Positions 11,401 through 25,500 of a stretch of 64,000 bases of DNA are shown piece after piece. The DNA is from Symbiodinium microadriaticum (lineage: Eukaryota; Sar; Dinophyceae; Suessiales; Symbiodiniaceae). The notes beneath the pieces were generated by a model. It ran no database searches and was not told the DNA's origin. It was given only the letters and a program-made list of their open reading frames with translations. Both the position numbers and the translations under genes were made by a program. The stretch is from NCBI GenBank assembly GCA_001939145.1, contig LSRX01000662.1, positions 174,908-238,907 of the forward strand. The letters run 5' to 3'. Position 1 is the stretch's first letter. Every line of letters starts with the position of its first letter.

Positions 11401-14400
11401 CAACGGTCACAAGGGCTTTTCAAGCCTTCCTTTTGCAGCTCTGTCTGAAGCTTGACAAGACGAGCGGTCTATCCAATCCTTGCAGACGAAGAACCGTGTC
11501 TGTCGGGTTGAGCTGGGTAAAACATCCAAACTTCTGACACCACGATCCGCTCTGTCACTATTGACCATCACAAAAATCACAAACACCATGCTCCAGAAAA
11601 CCGAGCCGTGAAGATTGTTGTTTGGCTGGTTGGATGCTTATTTTTTTGATGCATTCGTCACGGCTTTCTGCAAGGTGGTTGAAGCCTTTTCGTCCACGTC
11701 GGCAAAGCTAGTTCCAAACCCCAGAAGCGCCGGCAACAGCTCGGCCATCCCCTCTGGGGTCGGGGCCCCATGATGAAGCGCGCGTCTTCACGCGCCTCCG
11801 AGTCGGCCGTCAAGGCCCCGAAACACATCGGCTCTCGGAAGTTTGACACCTGGCTTCATTGCCTGCTTAGACGGGCCTGCGGGGTTCGACTGTGCTTGCC
11901 CATACTCCCTGAACTTCCATAGACCTCGCCGGAAACTGATTAGACAAATCCAATCGAAGGGCTCTGAGCCGCTTTATGTCAAGCCACGTTGCCCTCCTAA
12001 GGTGGTCTGATCCCCAGGAGGCCTCTTGTTGATAGGACTGCGTGCGTACCACGGTGTCTAGCCAGGCATGCATCGCGAAGAGGAGCGGCACGGACAGGAA
12101 CATTCCTGCCAGGATTTTGGAAGCTCCCCTAAACAACTTGCCCAGATCTGGGATCCGAGGATACGAGCAATACAGGGTTCAGGAAAAGTTGCGAAAAGAA
12201 ATCCTAACATAATGTTCTTATAGCATGCCCCAAAACCCTATTCCAATTCTTGAGGTCTTAGCTGCTTCTGTCTGCGATGGACTTGGGCAGTCGTTGCCGA
12301 CGGTGAGTCTGAATCACTGAACATCGTCGACCCGGGTAGAAGCAGTTTTTCCACCACGTTCCATTTTGTACAGGAGACTGTGCATACGCCCTTTCGCCTG
12401 CAGTACGGCATCAAGATTCGCTTAGCCGTGCAAGTTCTAAGCCCTTGTGACAGCAGTATGGCATCCAAAAACGTGCGCAGCGCTCAGTCACGGGCCGAGT
12501 GGAATCAAGAAGGTGGGGGGGGGTAAACCCCGAGATATTGAGGTCCAAAGTCTTCTTACCACCACAACACTTTCTTCTTCTATCCGTTTCGGAAATACTT
12601 CGGGAAGGCCTTGCAAGGGCTGTGGCCTTACCGCTTCAAGGCTCCAAGGTCCCGGAGCTAGGTTGGAGCGCCTGTAAAGCCCCAAATGTAGCCGAAGAAG
12701 GACAGTCCAAGGAGCACCACAACGCTGTGGATCTCCTGCGTGCGGTCGTAAGCACTGGGTTTTCGGATCCGGCCGACTTGCTCTGACATAGCGCGGGCAT
12801 GTCAGCTTCATGACAAATGCAAACCCCGAAACTCGAAACCAGCGGCATCGTGCACTGATCGTGCACTCACCCGTGAGTCGAAACTGAGATTTAGGCACAT
12901 CAAGTACATAGATCTCCGGATGCCGGACATGAATGATGGCGGCAGCTTCTTGCTCAAACACGCTAGCCTGTGGCCTGCTCAGCAACTTAAGCCACCGACA
13001 AGCCTTTTTCCGCAGCTCTGCTACACATGGCATTGACATTGGCTGGAGCTGGGTGAAGGGCTTGATTTAAGCCTCTTTCACCCACGCACTTCCCGTTCCA
13101 GCCCCCCCTCTACCTAAGACCATATCTTCCGACAGGGAAAGTCGCAACCATCGGAAGGCCCTGAGCATAAGACGAAAATCTCTGTTGCCTGGCCCGGGCC
13201 AGTTCTCTGGCCGTCCAAAGTGGTGTGGTTTCAGAATTATGCTGCTTCCTTCGCTCTGTTCGTCACACAGGTCTCGAACTGGCCGGGCGAAGAATCTCCA
13301 AGGCTCAGAAGACCTGGCCGAGCCGTGCTGCGGCCGGCATCCCCAGTGTACGATGGCGAGAATGCAGGTGAGAATTGCTAGCAACAAGAGGGAGCATCTG
13401 CCTTTTGTTTCTGGATTGAAACTTTCGGTGCCCAAGGAAGGGATGAAGTTCGAGACATGTCTCTTTGGCCTTGCAGGTTTTTGCATGAGCGTCAACCGTG
13501 ACCACCTAGGTTCACCGCAATATTGGGACAGCCCGGCGAGGCAAAGCTTCGAGCTTGCAGAGCTGCCAGATTGTCTCCAACCCACGAGCCTAGCAGGAAA
13601 TTAAGTCCGTATGTCTGCATCAGTGCAGATGCGGGAAGACCTCTGGCTTGAAACCACAGCTATCAGCCTCTGTTGGGAAGGACACCTCTTTGCCGGCAGC
13701 TGCAAGATGCTAATTATGCTTTCAGTAATTCATGCGAATTACCGAGCTACGAAGCACGGGAGGAACCGATCCTATGACGAAATTCTACTTCCTTGATTGA
13801 TCCTTCAGTTCGTAGTCGCGGCTCCCCTCACGAGAGGCCCCAACTGTCAGGTCTGTCGGAGCACCTCGGTCGGGCGGCCAAGAACACGAAAAAGACTTGT
13901 CGCAGGCTACGCAGCTTGTAAGACGAGGTCCTAGCGGTCTAATCAGGTGTTCCATGGACACATGCCGAATTTGCAGCATTACAGTTGCGAAAGGAGTGCT
14001 CTACGATCCTGTGTCTTCCACAAACAGCCAACATGCACTGTGTTGCAAGGTTACCCTGAACTTAAGCTCAGGCGTCTGCTCGTGCCGTGCGTGCATTTTG
14101 AATAGTTGCCCTGGCTGCTGTCATCGATACTTCCCAGATGAAGATACTTCTTCCACTATACTGATGTCTTGTCCGCTCGAACTTCTTGCTGCAGCAGACG
14201 CTGCGGCATGCTGATGGGTTTGTGCGGTTCATGCGAAGACTCGAAACTCCAAAACCCACCAACCTTCTGTTGAGACGTTGGCCCTGCTTGGATTGGCGGA
14301 AACCTGGGACCGGGACTGCAAAGCGATTGCGATGCGAGCAGTGGGAGAGGGAGAGCAGAGGGTCTCAGAACTGATCTTCACGACCAAAGCACGCAAACGC

Positions 14401-14789
14401 AGCGAGGGCTTGGGCCCTCAGTTCAAAACCAAGAATTCCGACAACAGGCACTGAGCTCTGGGACTGCATTGCTTGGGTTCCGAGGCACCCTGCGCGTCTT
14501 CCCATGAGGCTCTGATTCAGAGACGCGAAATCTTTCAAGTGGAAGCCTGTCCGCCCGGTACCTTGAACCCCCCCCATGAACTCGGAGTTACGTTTTCGAG
14601 TTTATCGGAAGCCGCTCTTCAGCCTCCGAAGTTGCCAGGATCAGATGGCCCCAAAGCTCCCCAAAAGTGGGGCCCTGGCTGGGGTGCCCCCAGCCATCGT
14701 TGGAGCTGCCGGGACGAAGGTGGTCACAGGCGACGGAGAACCTGCCAAAACCCGCGGCTCTTAAGTTTTTTTTATTGTCAGTGAAGAAA
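8481..14789. other. Gene-poor DNA, nothing recognised
   Basis: No ORF here has a domain I recognise, and none is long for its composition. The longest candidates overlap on both strands, as expected by chance at this G+C content. Confidence 0.4.
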
Positions 14790-14835
14790 CATGTATATAT
14801 ATATATATACATACATATATATACACACATACATT
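14790..14835. repeat. TA/TACA microsatellite
   Basis: A run of ta followed by tacata and acac units. Confidence 0.9.
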
Positions 14836-17800
14836 GACCATTGACATTATACATACACATGTATACATGCCAGGGACAGAGGCACCGTTTGCAACATCAA
14901 ATCCTCTAGTATCGTATCGAGCACCACAGCGATGACATTACTACTAACACATTCTGCAACCATACCTCCGTGGAACGCACTGCCTCCTTACCCTAGTGGC
15001 CCTAGTGTGCGTACTGCTCAGCAACAATGCACAGCATGGGAGAATGCACGCAACCTGTATGTACCAATCACATATATTGGCAGTTTTTTTCGGCTGACTT
15101 CCCAAATGCGCAGGGTCTGAGGACTTGACCAATATCACTGGACTGCACGGGACGATGGCAAGCTGGCAGGGCTTCGTTCTTGTTGTCGGCCATGAGGGCG
15201 CTCTACAACGACCGGGTTAGGTCATGTTGCTGCTCAAGTTTAGGATGTTGAGACGCTGCGCGCCTGGCAAGAAGCTCTCCGTGAGTCACTGGCATGGGTG
15301 TTGTGCCGGTTCTCTCAAAAATCATAACTCGTGGCTGCCTTGGACCTCAACCGAACCCGAGACAAACAATCCCAACCGCACAAATCCGATGCCCGAGAAC
15401 AATCGAGAGGCACAGAATCCTCATTGCTCGCCTGGTGTGGCCAAGCGCGGGGACGCTGTGGAGACGGCGTAGCCAGACAGAGGCCTCGAAACTTGCAGCA
15501 GCTTCGACGCTTGGACCACTCGTGCTGTCTCTCTGAGGCATTTTTGCCGGGCCAAGTGCACCCAGAAAGAGACTAGGGTTGAAAAGCCGAAGTCTGGTCT
15601 TGCTTGCCTCTGTCGGTGCGAAACTCTATGTAGTTGCCTACCAGTTCATGGAAGTTCAGGTCCATAGGCCATAGAGATTCCTCAGGCGCGCACAGGAGGG
15701 TTGCCGCTGGCAAGACCTGCGCCTTTTGCACGGCACAAAATAGACAGCGGCCGCGAGCACTCTGCGACTCTTTGTTCGGCACTCAATACGATGAAGCCTG
15801 ACGCTTGACCGCAGAAGCAACCTCGTCCACAACAATTTGAGTTATGGCCTCGCCACGATGATCCCCTTCGGCCTTCGCGGTATCCAGCACCAGCGCTGGC
15901 GCTGTCGACGCGGCAGGGGGTGCCTGCCACGAAAAAGCAGTCAGCCACTTTCGAGCTGAATGTTCAGGCTGATCGACAAGGGCAGCATTCAAACACGTTG
16001 ACTGGCTGACTTCCCTAGATGTCGGAAATCTCTGCTGAAATCTTGCCCTAGCTAGTACCCAAACACATCTTCGGCATGCCTTCAGCGCCGTCCTCGCTCG
16101 GCGATGCTTCAGAGGCCGGTGGGTTTCACGGACTGGTGACTAGATGGACTAGAGTTCGACATGGAGTTGCGACGGGTCAAAAACTATCCGAGAAGGAGGA
16201 ACAAGATGCTACGAAGGGCGTGATGACAAGTACGAAAGGACTAGATGAGGGGTGGATGATAACTCTTGCGGCTGATGGTGTATTTCTGCTGTGTGGCCCG
16301 ATCCAACAGTCTAGCAGCAGGCGTTCAACATTCCTACACATAAGAGCTTGTAGTGCCAGCCTGTCACAGATGCAGCAGTTCTGTTTTCAGTCTTTTGGGA
16401 TGTGTGTGTGTGTGTATGGTATTTCCGAAAGTTGAACAGACACAAGAATCAAAATAAGCCTGTAGACATGAATGCCCCTGTGGCCTCGCAGAGTCACCTC
16501 CAAGGAAGAACTCCGTGAAACTCGAAACTGTGCTCACAGAATTCGCCAAACTTCCTGCTTTCCCAGCTCCCAACCCTTCGTCCTGGGGCTGGCAGAGACG
16601 CCAGGAAGTATTCTGGGTGTGGTGCCTCAGCATGATATCCCAGAGCAAGCCTGCCATTGTGGCAGGCAGGAACTCGAAGTCTCCCAATCGGCCCAGGATA
16701 GCCTTCTAGTCAATACTGTGCGGTGTGCTGATGTCAGCAAGAGTCTCGGTGCTCCGCTCTGTCGTAAGCATGGGGTTCCAAAGCGGGTTTGAAGAGCCGG
16801 TCTTTTTCGAAGCGAAAGGGGCCTTCAAAAGAAAAAGGAACGGGTCTCCGAGAGCGAGGCGACCGCTTTCGCTTTGCAGTGTTGGCGTGCCCCAATGGAC
16901 CCGTGGGCTCAACCTCAGCCCCCCAGCTGCCCTTGCATTTGGGAAGTCTTCGACATTGTGACATTATCCAATACGACTAGGGCTGGCTCTTCGACTTTCG
17001 ACTGCTGCAGGGTGCACCAACAGCAAGACTCGGGGTGATGACACTTGAACTGAAACCCGGGTGCCGTCTGGAGTTCAGACTTGGGGTAGATGACAGTTGT
17101 CTGGAGACTCGGGGGCGTAAGAAGTATCTGCCCAAGCATCCTATAGCCTGTGGCAACAAAGATAGAACCTTTCGCGACAACGAAACGCAGGGCATAAGGC
17201 ACGCCTGAGCTCTCGAACCTCAAAGACTCCAACTGTGGCAAGATTGCATGAAGCTCCAGTTCTTGCTGCCCAGTAAACTCACGTGTCACCGGCTTTGAGG
17301 GCAGCTGCGCTGGCACCGCAGAAGCCTTTCGTGGCAAGACTGTCGGAGGGATCTCGGGCAAGCATGGCCTCGAAGCTGCATGCTTTCCGGGGTTTTTAAG
17401 GGGTTGATGAAGCGAAGTCCCGCGCAACGTAAGAGTTCGACCTCCGAGCCCCTTTACGCTGAGCCCCGAGAGGAGGATTCTGCCTGTGGACTCAGCGTCC
17501 TTGGGGTCTGCGTCGTGAAGGACGTATAGGAAGGCGCGCCTCTTCGGCTCAGGGCTTCTAGGGCACCGCAGGAGCCACCCTTTCAGAACCCTTTGTTTCC
17601 CATGAATAATACTCCATGAATTATAAAGCGTTTTTGAAGGGCGGGGGGTGTCTCCTTACGATCCTTGGAGATTCTATGACGACCTTGTCTGCATTCTGGA
17701 TCATCGGGATTGCAATTTTGTCGTGCCTGCTGCTGCTTCGGTTGATGGTCATCTTCCCGCCCTTCTTTTGAAGACGAGTGATTGCTTGCAGAGGGACTCA

Positions 17801-20451
17801 AAGCAAAGTCTTACCAGAAGCCGGTCCCAGCATACAGTGTTGTCACTGCGGAGGTTTCTCAAACAGTCGCTTAGAACGAACCACCGAAGACCTCGCAGGA
17901 CTGGGGTGAACCTGTGTGTGCTGTCCGCAGAAGACTCTTTCCTCAACACGGGTGGGCCTTTAACGAGACTTTGAGGTCTTGCTGGGGTGGGGTCTTGGGT
18001 TGGAGTTCCTGCCTGCTCAGGCAAACTAGAGTGACAGCTCTGAAATGCATGGGGCCCGGGAGACAACCCGGACAACTCTCAGATTCTGTGCCTGATCCGA
18101 CAGAGATCGTCCGGACCACCACAGGCACAGCGGGTGATCCTCGGGTCATGTTCGTGACGACGCTGAGATGATGATGGCTAACATGATGATCGTGCCGAGG
18201 AGATTGACAGCCATCAGCAGAGCTCTCACTAGTGCTTCAACGATGGCCACGAGTGTGTTCTACTGGAACTAGATGCGACGTGAGTGCTGCGTTTCTTCCG
18301 GAATGCGGGTGAAAGCCAGTCGCATGTTGCTGGCCTGTTTCGCATTTCAGGCGTTTCAGCTCCTTCAATTGGTAAATCTTCGGCGAGACGCTCAACAAGC
18401 TCACTATGATTGCCGCTCTGCTTCTGCTTCCTGGTTTCTTTACGGTTGTAGCAGAGTACTCGCTCCAGCTCCGACACCGCGCACACGTTTCTTTTGCGGT
18501 CGGCAAAGGTTTGCCCTCTTTGGGCATGTTGGAGTAGAAATGGGCTGCCCTGCACAGGCAGATCTGGAGCCTCCTCACTGGAGGCTACCGCCATCCAAAC
18601 CAACCTTTCTTCACGTCTAAATCGAGGCAGCGCTTGCCACCCAAGAACATCCAACCATTCTTCCTTTCCTCGTGGTATTCGCCTTCGCACTCCCACCGGG
18701 ACCCCCCTTCTTGACAAGAAACCCGCTTCCATGTGCAGCATTTCCCATCACCAATGTACTTGAAAAGGTGCTTGTCTTCATGCCCACAATAACCTTCGCA
18801 CTGTTCCTCACTCAGGACTGTCACGCAAGTCAGCGGGCCGAGAGGGCCCCAATATTGAGTTGACTTGTTGCTGGACACCTCCGGGCGCAGTCCCAGATGC
18901 ATCCCGTGTCTGTAGCCAGCAGCACAATGAATGACAGGATCATCACACTCGACATGAGTCTGGCAAACGAACTTGGACTGCTTAGAAAGCTGTAAGGCTT
19001 TTGAGCTGGAAAGGATCCATCGTCCTGATCCGGTTGATGTGTCATCAGGTTGGGATTGACACGAGCCGCCTCATTCCATAACCTCGCCTAATCAAGGCGC
19101 CTTCCTGAACGAAACAGAAGCCTCTCCCAGCTTGAGTGGGCGGCTCAAGACCACCGGCGCCGAAGGGGACCGGACGAGGCTTCCTGGCGCACAACCGGCC
19201 TAAGGTCCTTCGCGTTGCCTTGATCGGGATCAGGAAGTAACGACCGTCTTCGTTTCACAAATGAGGGCTTGGTTCACAAGCCCATATCCTCGATTCTACA
19301 GTCTACAGCGGTTTTCATAACTCTCGATCGGGGGCAAGAACCTTGTCAATGAATGCAGCACTACTTTTCAAGACCTGGGAAGTCCAGCTCACATGTCGCG
19401 TCCACTCCAGAAGACCCGTGTCATATCAGGCACTGGTCTTCCTTGGTTCGTGTTAACTTCGATGACGAAACCCTTGACTTGATGTAGCCCAAGACCATGC
19501 TGCACCAGTAGGACCATCAAAGGGGCACACGCAGAATGTGAACAGCAGCCATGCCGCAGGCCAGCACAAGGAATCCAAAACCATAGCGAACTAGCCACAT
19601 GCTTCATGATCTGAGACTTTATCAGACTTTCCAACGTGAACCTTGTACGTGTCCCACAATGCCGCCTCCGCTGCTAGGCACTGGAAGTAACGACGCTGAC
19701 CGCACGGCCGTGTTAGAGGAGTCAGCACCTGAGCAGCCACGGCGGACGCACGGGTGGGTACTGACTTTCGCCTGGTGCTCGAACTGTCTTGTTCTGCGCT
19801 GCTTCGTGACCTGCCTAGCGTGTCGAACCGGATCCCTGTAAAGCTACAGTGGTTTGAACAGGGGTGTGATGTGATGTCCGCGCTCATGCCAAGAGAGAGT
19901 ACTGCAAACAGTGATAGAAGGATTCGGTGGCTGATATACAGGACCAGGCATGATGGCAAATCCTGCACAGCTATGTGATGGTTGGACATGTGTCTTTCTT
20001 ACAACAAGATTTAGATTAACAGTTCGTCCTGCGGCAAAACGGGTGTGATGTCCGCCAAGGCCCTGGCTTAGGCTAACCGTGAGAGGCTTTGCCCGCCGCG
20101 GGACGATGGCATCATCCCCTGCTGTCGAGTCTCGAAATGAAAACTCTCAGGCTAAACGATACCCATAGCCCGAAAGTTAGGGACCAACAAGCAAACCAAA
20201 GCCGTTGGGACCTACTCCCCTACAGGAGGATAACTTTGGCCTTGGCCTGCCGAAGCCACCTCCGCTCCGGAGGGGTTGGCATTGGCCTGGCTAGGATGCC
20301 GGAGTGTTTTGAGCTCCAGGGATTTCCTATGATATTGTGGATGTTGGGCACGGTCGAAACACGTGGCGCAAGCTTATGGGATCCCCTTGCGGCGTGGTCC
20401 TGTCGCTTGCATAGATAGAAAGCCGAGGCAGCAGTCAAGCTTCCATCATGG
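14836..20451. other. Gene-poor DNA, nothing recognised
   Basis: I see only short overlapping ORFs without motifs. The Cys/Pro-type readings at 16.7-17.4 kb and 17.6-18.9 kb overlap in several frames and show no family signature. Confidence 0.4.
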
Positions 20452-20562
20452 CATATGGGACTTTCCGAAAATTAGGGTACCTTTTTTTGGGGTCCTTATA
20501 ATAAGGATCCTACCATTTAGGGTACTATTTCAGAGTCCCCTATTTTCGGAAACCCCCATATG
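20452..20562. mobile_element. Foldback (MITE-like) element, 111 bp
   Basis: The ends are inverted: catatgggactttccgaaaa at the left pairs with ttttcggaaacccccatatg at the right, with two internal mismatches. The middle contains a second palindrome around ggtccttat/aataaggatcc. There is no coding capacity. This fits a non-autonomous terminal-inverted-repeat element or a cruciform-forming repeat. Confidence 0.75.
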
Positions 20563-22369
20563 AGGCTGTTGTTAACAAGTTGCTGAGCCCACGAAATGTC
20601 AGGGCAGTGGCCATAACAGGAGAGCCAAAACTCGAGGAGAACGCTTAGAGGTTGAGGGCAGAATCTGACAAACCAGAAGAAGACGGAGACCCAAGAGTCA
20701 GAATACTTCCTGATTCAGGCCCGAAATCTTCCTTACTCAAGCTCTGAAGCACCGGAAGGTGGCAGATTTTTCCTGCCTGGGTCGGCTCTGCAAGAACTGG
20801 CGCCGTCAACGTGTCGCTCCTGGCGAAAAACCCTCACTCTGGCCAATAATGTTGGCACTCGCTTGGTTTCATTGCAGCATCTCTCTCTGTCACAACACGA
20901 TGTGCAAGGGGATGCGCAACGAAAGCCGGACATCACTGATCAGCTCGGAACCACTTTCAAATCAGTCTGGGCCGTCCGCACAACTCAAACATGGTCAAGG
21001 GTGCTTTGCTCGTCTTCTAACCATTTGTCAGTAAGGTTCACAGAGGGCCAAAAACACAGCGAGCTATGTATGATCCCGGCTCGCAAGTCCCCCCCCCCTC
21101 CCCCCCATCGCTTGGTACCCCTCGAACCCCCCCCCCCCACCTGTGGTGTGGTTCTGCCGCACGTGTGGTGTGGTTGGAGGTTTGGGTCTGCTTGGAGTGG
21201 CTCCCCTTCTCCTCCCCTGTGGTGTGGTGTGCTTCGCAGTTTGGGTCTTCTTGGGGTGCTTGGTGTCATCATCATCATTATCACTATCATTATCATCATC
21301 ATAATCATGTTCCTTCCTTGGGCCAACTGTCACAGGAATCGGACCTGTCAGGAACGAGATCCTCGTGATGGTTGCATTTTTGATAGCCTCATCTCGGAGT
21401 CGTGGTTGGAAAGTGTCCAGTTTCACGAGGATCGGGTGCGAGATTCTCATGACAGTTGACGGTTTTGGAGCCGCCTTATGGAAGAAGAGCACACAGTCAC
21501 GGTGGGGTGGGCGAACCGAGAACCGGGATCATATATGGGCCCCGGGTATTCTTCACAACGATGCATGAGCTTTCGACCACTCTCTGAAACCCGCTTTGCC
21601 TGGTGCTCTCCGCGCCCGGGGCGAACGTGGCGGCGTTCCTCGGTACTGATCAGGCTTCCAAGAGAATTTTGTGCCGCTTAGCGCATTCCACTGAAGCAAG
21701 TAATGTGCGAAACAAGATAAGCCCAAGCGATGCCTATCTCTCCTCGAATGTCATACCCAGTGGAAGAGTCCTCGCCATCCGCAAGATGGCAAGATGATGA
21801 CTCAAGCGGCGGCTTCTTTTCTGTTTTGAGGTAGGCCGTCGATGGAGGGGGCTTTTGGATACTCCAAGCCCCGGTTTCATAACAACTCAGGCCTGAAATC
21901 CGACGGATCAGCAGGAAATGAACCTGTTCTCCGTAATGCACGGACGCCCAAAAGCAGGAATCCCCCAAAGCCGGAAAACGAGACCCATTTGATGACTTGT
22001 CCCGCTCGAAGCAAAGATTCCTGGCCTGACTATTGAAGTTGCTAAAGAGCAGTTTTTTACATTATACCACACCGTAAATTCAGGCCTCGAAACCCAGAAA
22101 GTAACCACCCTCTCGGGCCTTAGGTCGAAGGCCCTACAAAGGAATCCGAGGTCCCTTTCTGGCCTTGAGGCTTCATGCCCAAATTTCAAGGGTTTCTAAG
22201 ATGCCCCCTCACTGGTACCCCCCATAAGTTGGGATCCTCGTTCCGCAGTGCTCATGATGAGGAGGTTAAAAAAGGGAGCAAAATGAAGTCGTGCCGCGCA
22301 TACCTGGCACTTCAAAAGGGTGCCCCGGGTTTCGCGCTCAGGAACCTGCAGCAAGGGACCGTAATGGGG
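20563..22369. other. Gene-poor DNA with low-complexity tracts
   Basis: It includes C-rich runs near 21091-21140, repeated tgtggtgtgg words at 21140-21230 and a (CAT/TAT)n tract at 21266-21309. ORFs through this stretch are products of the repeats. No gene is recognised. Confidence 0.5.
21266..21309. repeat. (ATC)n/(ATT)n trinucleotide microsatellite
   Basis: Imperfect run of atc, att and act units. Confidence 0.9.
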
Positions 22370-22461
22370 TTCGGTTGCCATTGCAGCCGAAATACCTTTA
22401 GGATGCGTATATATATATATATACACATGCTAAAGGTACTTCGGCTGCAATGGCAACCGAA
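22370..22461. mobile_element. Hairpin element with 31-bp arms and a TA microsatellite loop
   Basis: The arm 22370-22400 (ttcggttgccattgcagccg and onward) is the reverse complement of 22431-22461 with one mismatch in 31. The roughly 30-base loop is mostly ta repeats. The next ten bases inward also pair imperfectly. It resembles a small foldback transposon or a cruciform. Confidence 0.85.
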
Positions 22462-22464
22462 TAT

Positions 22465-22495
<31 letters not shown>

Positions 22496-22546
22496 ACATG
22501 TATGTATAGATAGATAGGTAGATAGATAGATAAATAGATAGATAGC
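22462..22546. repeat. TA/TACA and GATA microsatellites
   Basis: ta and acac units run to about 22505, followed by a (GATA)n tract at 22506-22546. Confidence 0.9.
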
Positions 22547-25500
22547 ATGTTTTCTGTAAGTCTACAGTGGCCCCAGTGCTTAAACGCTTCAACCCTGGGC
22601 CCCAAGCTACGAAGCCTTCGTTTCCCTGCCAGGCGGCTGCCGTTTTGGCGAGTTCGACCGCGAGCGGGGCGGAGAACCTGGGCTTTAGCGGAAAAAACCC
22701 CATGTGCAAAGCTCTTTAACGAAGGTACGGTCCCCACATGATAGGAGGTGATCTTTCGGAAAAAGGACACAGCGCTGTTCTTCGAGGCTTAGATATGGGC
22801 TTCCGCCCATGCAGAGAAACGAGGCTTCTGACCGGGTTCTTTTGAGGTCTGGTTAGACCCCAGAGCCAAGAAGCCTTGGACCCTGAAGGGCACGACTCCG
22901 AAAGGGCTTTGGGGAATGGGCGCTGCTACGACTGGGCTTAGGCTTCTCCCCTCTAAGAGTGCCACTTATCTCTGAGAATTTCAGCGAAAAACTTTAGCCC
23001 TGGAGGCCGCCAAGCTGCTCGCGCGGTCGCGTGCGGCCCGGCCACGGATGGTGGCAATGCACTTCCTGGCCAAAGCACGAAGGTCATCATCAATCTCATT
23101 CATCACAGCTCTGAAGATATTGAGCCCATGCCTGTTGGTAAGGTGAGTGACTGGAGCTGTACAGCGCGAGGGTTCGAGTGCACAAGAGGATTGAGGAATC
23201 TGCAAAGTCCCAGACGCAAAAGTTTTCGGAGTTGAAAGATTAGGGCGGGAGCCCCGAAAAGCGCCTGGGCTGTACTTCTACGCGCAGATCAGAGTCATTT
23301 TCCGACACCCGGAAGGCCGCCCAAAGCACCTGAAACCCACATGACATGCCCTCCCCAAAGTCCTGAAGTCGCTGGAGACTTTCTCATGTACAGCTCAAAA
23401 CCCTGATTTTACAGCACTGTTTGCCGATCTATGGGTGCAAAAAAGCACATAGACCTACCTATACCTGCAGCCCTCTAGAAATTGGGGCTTTTTTGGACAC
23501 CTGGGAACTTCGGAAAAAAAAAAACATCCGAATTTAAAGCTTCGTTTGCCGAGCGGCGGCAGCGGACCGAGGCGCCTCTGGAGCTCCGCCTCCCTTCGTT
23601 GCACCTGCAAAAGGGGGCCCGGGGGCGCCGGGGGCGCGTGCTCTCTGTTGTCTTTCACTTGTAGCTACAGTTGTGCGCTAGCCGGTAGCCGCTGGCTACT
23701 TACCCTCCCCAAGCACCGAGACCACAACCACGAGACTTTTGCAGTGGTAGCGGCGTGATCTGCTCGGAGCCGCCGGGGCGTAAGCGCCTCCTTAGATTTT
23801 TGGAGGGGCGTGAGGCACTTAGACGGATGACACTCATCACATTTCTACTTCTGTCATCTCAAGTAGCCGTCCGAATCGAAAGGGGAATCGCAATGAGAGC
23901 GGCGTGCATAAAGAGCAGCAAACCTACGCTTCAGGACAGTCCACGGGTTTTGTCTTTGAATTGAGCCAAGGCCACCCGAGTCTCCGTGCCAGCAGCTCGT
24001 CTCCTGAGAGTGATAAGACAAAAGCCAAAAAGCCGGACTCCCAAAAGCTCATCAATAGATCTTCGCCTTGAGACCTGCGCCCTTGTACAAAAGCCGCAGC
24101 AGTAGCGTCGGCTCTTTGAAACCGTCGTTCGGGCTCACAGCAACCAAAACTGGGGCCAGCGCTGATAATGCATCGTGGAGACTCGCTTGTCAACGGAACC
24201 TACACCAGGACGGGGGCGTTGGGCTGTGGGAGTTTACGACAGGAACTTGGAAAGCAGCCCTCTACCCAGCCTGAGTTGTCGCATATGCCCGCTGCCGACT
24301 CTCTGAAACCACAAACACAACGCAACGGGAGCCCGAATGCCAAAACTTTTAACGCTGGCAGCTCGCCCATCTTGAGAGACACCGTAGCTCAGGCCTTTGA
24401 CGGCTTCCAGCTTCGACCGGCTGCCGATTTCCGCCAGGCTTGGCCTTGTCGAAGATCAGACTGGACGAGGCAGTTGTGGCGTTTTAGGTTGGTCAAGTGA
24501 CTTTTAGATGGGGCTGGATTGAGCTCTAGACACCATGAGTCAGGCTAGGAGCAAGGGCTCCGGTGCAGGAGTCTCTTTATCGGCGGAAGTGTCGGCTTTC
24601 TATTGAGTGTCGTGCTAAGGCACCAGAGGAGCTCTGTGGTCGGCAGCTGGCTGCTCCCTACCCCTGTCCGAGGAAGGAGTCTTTTAACACACCCGCAAAG
24701 GAAACGGGCAAGCTAGACAGCTTGTCCGGCGTCAGGGCAGAGCCTGCAAGGATTCCTCAGAAACACCTTTCAAACAGCGGGAGAAAGAGATGAAAAGCAT
24801 AAACCAACAAATCAATGAGTATGATTAAATACACCGTATACACATACATGCAAACACAAAAATAAATCAATACACAAACAACTAAGCAAAAATAGATACA
24901 CGCATAAATCTAAGAATAAATAAGTAAATACACTGTACATGTATACATACATATACACACACACACACACACACGCACACACGCTTCTTCTAGACATCTG
25001 CACATGGCTGACATATGCATATGTACAGAGAGTATACAACGGACTGCACTACATTCAGCCGGCAAAAGGCCAAGTCTCGGAAAGGATCTGGGAACCCGGG
25101 CCCAGACTCAGCCGCAGCTCCTGCGGCTCGGTGGACGAGCTGCTACAATGGACACTTACAGGATCAGTGGGCTTCGCATCTACGGTTCCTAGTTAAAGGA
25201 AACTACACTTACAGTTGCATATAGGCCTAACCCTAGGTACTTCTAGCTAGACATCGAGCTATCCCTTTGCCACCAAACCCAACGGTCCAAAGTCCCAAAC
25301 CACATAGTCTCCGCGAACCAGACTTTTTGCTTCTTCTCCGACACGACAAGTCGACTCCAGAGATGACATCAGTCTGGATCAAGACATTCCGAATGAAGAC
25401 CTGTGAGTGGCAACCCGCCTCCTCAGAGCATTAATGGTCAACCTTCTTTAACCCCTAGGGCCGAAATCCTTTGCTCCGGAAGCCCCCAAAACTCTATAGA

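Noticed and set aside
20863-21492. ORFs of 113-198 residues rich in Pro, Ile and Asp
   Set aside because: They follow low-complexity C-rich, TGTGG and ATC repeats in all frames.
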